Of a DNA stretch of 64,000 nt, positions 62,878 to 64,000 are shown in pieces (position 1 is the stretch's first letter; every line of letters begins with the position of its first letter). The DNA is from Eubacterium sulci ATCC 35585 (GTDB lineage: Bacteria > Bacillota > Clostridia > Peptostreptococcales > Anaerovoracaceae), in assembly GCA_001189495.1 (NCBI GenBank), contig CP012068.1, positions 62,001 through 126,000 on the forward strand, read 5' to 3'. A program made the translations under genes and the position numbers. A model generated the notes under the pieces. That model had not been told where the DNA came from. It was given only the letters and a program-made list of their open reading frames with translations, and ran no database searches.

Positions 62878-63426
62878 ATGATTAAAAATATGAAAGACGC
62901 CGAAAGGGAAGCAGCTTTCAGAGTCGCTGATGCTATGTGCGCTGCTGCTCACACTGCCCCAAAGGCAAATGGACTAGACAAGATTAGAACCCTGATAGTT
63001 TCAGGTGAGGATATAGAGCCTTTAGCAAAAGAAATGGAAGTGGCTGGCAAGGAATACGGCCTCGAGTTCTTTTGCCGCGACGCAGACAACATTAGAAACA
63101 GCCACTGCGTCGTTCTAATTGCCGCTATGGGAACAGCCAGCGGCGTTCCACATTGCGCTATGTGCGGTTTTGAGAACTGCGCTGAAATGAGCAAGGCTGA
63201 CGCCTGTTGCTCATTCAGTGCGACGGACCTCGGTATCGCCATCGGTTCGGCCGTCGCACTCGCGGCCGATAACCGCATCGACAACCGCGTCATGTACTCC
63301 ATCGGCCGCTCAGCGCTCAGGCTCAAGCTCTTCGCCGACAATGTTAAGCTTTGCTATGGAATACCTCTGTCCACAGGGGCGAAGAGCAACTACTTCGACA
63401 GAGCACCAGGCTCCGTACTGCTGTAG
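62878..63426 (+). CDS. DUF2148 ferredoxin-domain protein
   Basis: The 182-residue protein matches the DUF2148 family of small anaerobe proteins: N-terminal DAEREAAFRVADAMCAAAHTAPKANGLD, a cysteine set VPHCAMCGFENCAEM plus ADACC that could hold an iron-sulfur cluster, and a GTASGVPHC/DLGIAIGSAVALAADNRIDNRVMYS-type core. Function unknown; redox role inferred. AAGGAG precedes the ATG. The 3' half is unusually GC-rich compared with the 5' half. Confidence 0.88.
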   Translation: MIKNMKDAEREAAFRVADAMCAAAHTAPKANGLDKIRTLIVSGEDIEPLAKEMEVAGKEYGLEFFCRDADNIRNSHCVVLIAAMGTASGVPHCAMCGFENCAEMSKADACCSFSATDLGIAIGSAVALAADNRIDNRVMYSIGRSALRLKLFADNVKLCYGIPLSTGAKSNYFDRAPGSVLL

Positions 63427-63517
63427 CTTTTGCTCTGTCACAGCTTTGCCCGCAGGGCAAAACAAACTCTAATCTGAGGCAAATCTCTAAGGATTTGCTC
63501 ATTACTACTCAAGAAAT

Positions 63518-63570
63518 AAAAACTCCGCAGACCTCACTGCAAAAGCAGCGAAGTCCGCGGAGTTTTATTT
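63518..63570. terminator. Terminator after the DUF2148 gene
   Basis: AAAACTCCGC(A)GAC and GTCCGCGGAGTTTT pair around inner CTGC/GCAG, then TATTT. Smaller hairpins (TTTGCCCGCAGGGCAAA at 63447 and GCAAATC...GATTTGC at 63479) lie between it and the gene. Confidence 0.8.
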
Positions 63571-63596
63571 ACTGTTTATCTTGCTTGGCTTAAGAT

Positions 63597-63755
63597 TTAT
63601 TTCTCTTCGAAAACGTCTTTGCCCATGCCGCAGATAGGACATGTCCAATCTTCTGGAAGATCCTCAAATGCTGTTCCTGGCTGGATTCCGTTATCTGGAT
63701 CACCTACTGCTGGATCATACTCATAGCCACATGCGCCGCATACATATACTTTCAT
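63597..63755 (-). CDS. Rubredoxin
   Basis: This 52-residue electron carrier holds one iron between [10 protein letters not shown] (CxxC at residues 6 and 9) and [12 protein letters not shown] (CxxC near 39 and 42), with the family's [12 protein letters not shown] spacing. The ATG at 63753-63755 follows GGAG; the longer frame to 63800 has no support. It serves as a redox partner in anaerobes, for example in oxidative-stress reduction. Confidence 0.96.
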   Translation of the reverse strand: MKVYVCGACGYEYDPAVGDPDNGIQPGTAFEDLPEDWTCPICGMGKDVFEEK

Positions 63756-63799
63756 CTCTTTTCTCCTTTTGTTCTTAACTTTATTCTTTATATTTATCA

Positions 63800-64000
63800 T
63801 TAACTATAACGATTTAACAAATAAATTTTTATCGCTGTGGTCAGATTTGTAAAGAAATCTGCCTCCGTTGCGACCGGATCCAGCTTCTCCTGGATCTTAT
63901 TTATCCTATACCTGATGGTATTCTTATGGCAAAACAGCTTATTTGCTGCTTGATTAGCATCACCACCGGCGAAGACATAAGCTATGCCTGTTTGCAGAAG
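63800..64000 (-). CDS. C-terminus of a PucR/CdaR-type transcriptional regulator (5' end outside)
   Basis: The last 67 codons of a minus-strand gene run to the TAA at 63800-63802. They encode [20 protein letters not shown] and [12 protein letters not shown], the helix-turn-helix_30 domain that ends PucR/CdaR-type activators of purine, sugar-diacid or amino-acid use, followed by a short helical tail. The sensory part lies beyond the window, so the inducer cannot be inferred. The gap to the rubredoxin start is 44 bases. Confidence 0.85.
   Translation of the reverse strand, partial: LLQTGIAYVFAGGDANQAANKLFCHKNTIRYRINKIQEKLDPVATEADFFTNLTTAIKIYLLNRYS

Overview
The window looks like the chromosome of a low-to-moderate GC, obligately anaerobic, amino-acid-fermenting Firmicute of the Clostridia. 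An oral or gut Eubacterium/Mogibacterium-type organism (Anaerovoracaceae) is my best guess, from overall style only. Supporting signs are strong AGGAGG ribosome sites, a butyrate-type CoA-transferase, rubredoxin, a DUF2148 ferredoxin-like protein, an anaerobic CbiK cobaltochelatase, T-box-free intrinsic-terminator genetics and NTGD-type wall-sorting tails. No ribosomal RNA, phage, intact insertion sequence or CRISPR array was seen.

Layout. 1-1.2 kb: a partial membrane protein and an anchored extracytoplasmic protein. 1.3-4.8 kb (minus): an unusual operon of an ECF S-component-like membrane protein, a terpene-cyclase-fold protein with a membrane tail, a lone TrpF and a methyltransferase, with a decayed helicase/regulator tail upstream. 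5.1-8.3 kb (minus): APC permease and YtcJ-like amidohydrolase. 8.4-13.7 kb (minus): a peptide/nickel-type ABC importer behind a cobalamin riboswitch. 13.9-19.3 kb (plus): a Type I restriction-modification cassette (hsdR-hsdM-hsdS) preceded by a remnant regulator. It is followed by a ~250 bp duplication of the 3' end of the neighbouring metal ATPase gene, which brackets a toxin-domain remnant and an Sm-like small protein. 20.2-22.9 kb: heavy-metal P-type ATPase, HMA chaperone and divergent ArsR-type repressor. 23-32 kb (minus): dCMP deaminase, CbiK, an ABC-2 exporter, then a tetrapyrrole/corrin operon (cob(I)alamin adenosyltransferase, bioY, precorrin-2 dehydrogenase, hemC, cobA-hemD fusion, cbiL), and a tRNA-Arg. 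32-38.3 kb (minus): a second cobalamin-riboswitch operon, a methyltransferase plus a second peptide/nickel-type importer whose binding-protein gene is frameshifted. 38.6-41 kb (plus): CoA-transferase and a YitT protein. 41-44.8 kb (plus): a third cobalamin riboswitch driving a 1130-residue wall-anchored protein with GLUG repeats and a DUF4430 (transcobalamin C-terminal-like) domain. 44.8-49.7 kb (minus): two fused ATPase-FtsX transporters. 50-54 kb (plus): purB-purA-alr. 54-55.7 kb (minus): rpsF-ssb-rpsR and a conserved hypothetical. 55.9-61.6 kb (minus): a 1838-residue surface adhesin behind a long structured leader. 61.8-64 kb: nucleotidyltransferase, DUF2148 protein, rubredoxin and the end of a PucR/CdaR-type regulator.

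How it works together. The strongest theme is cobalt/corrinoid economy. Three cobalamin riboswitches lie within 28 kb, two control ABC importers and one controls a surface protein with a transcobalamin-like domain. Between them lie the genes for uroporphyrinogen III formation and methylation, precorrin-2 oxidation, cobalt insertion, C20 methylation and adenosylation. I infer that the cell shuts down uptake of cobalt, a cobalt chelate or a corrinoid, and display of a surface binding protein, when adenosylcobalamin is plentiful. The surface protein is the best candidate for an undescribed component. All functional statements are from reading the sequence; no searches were run.
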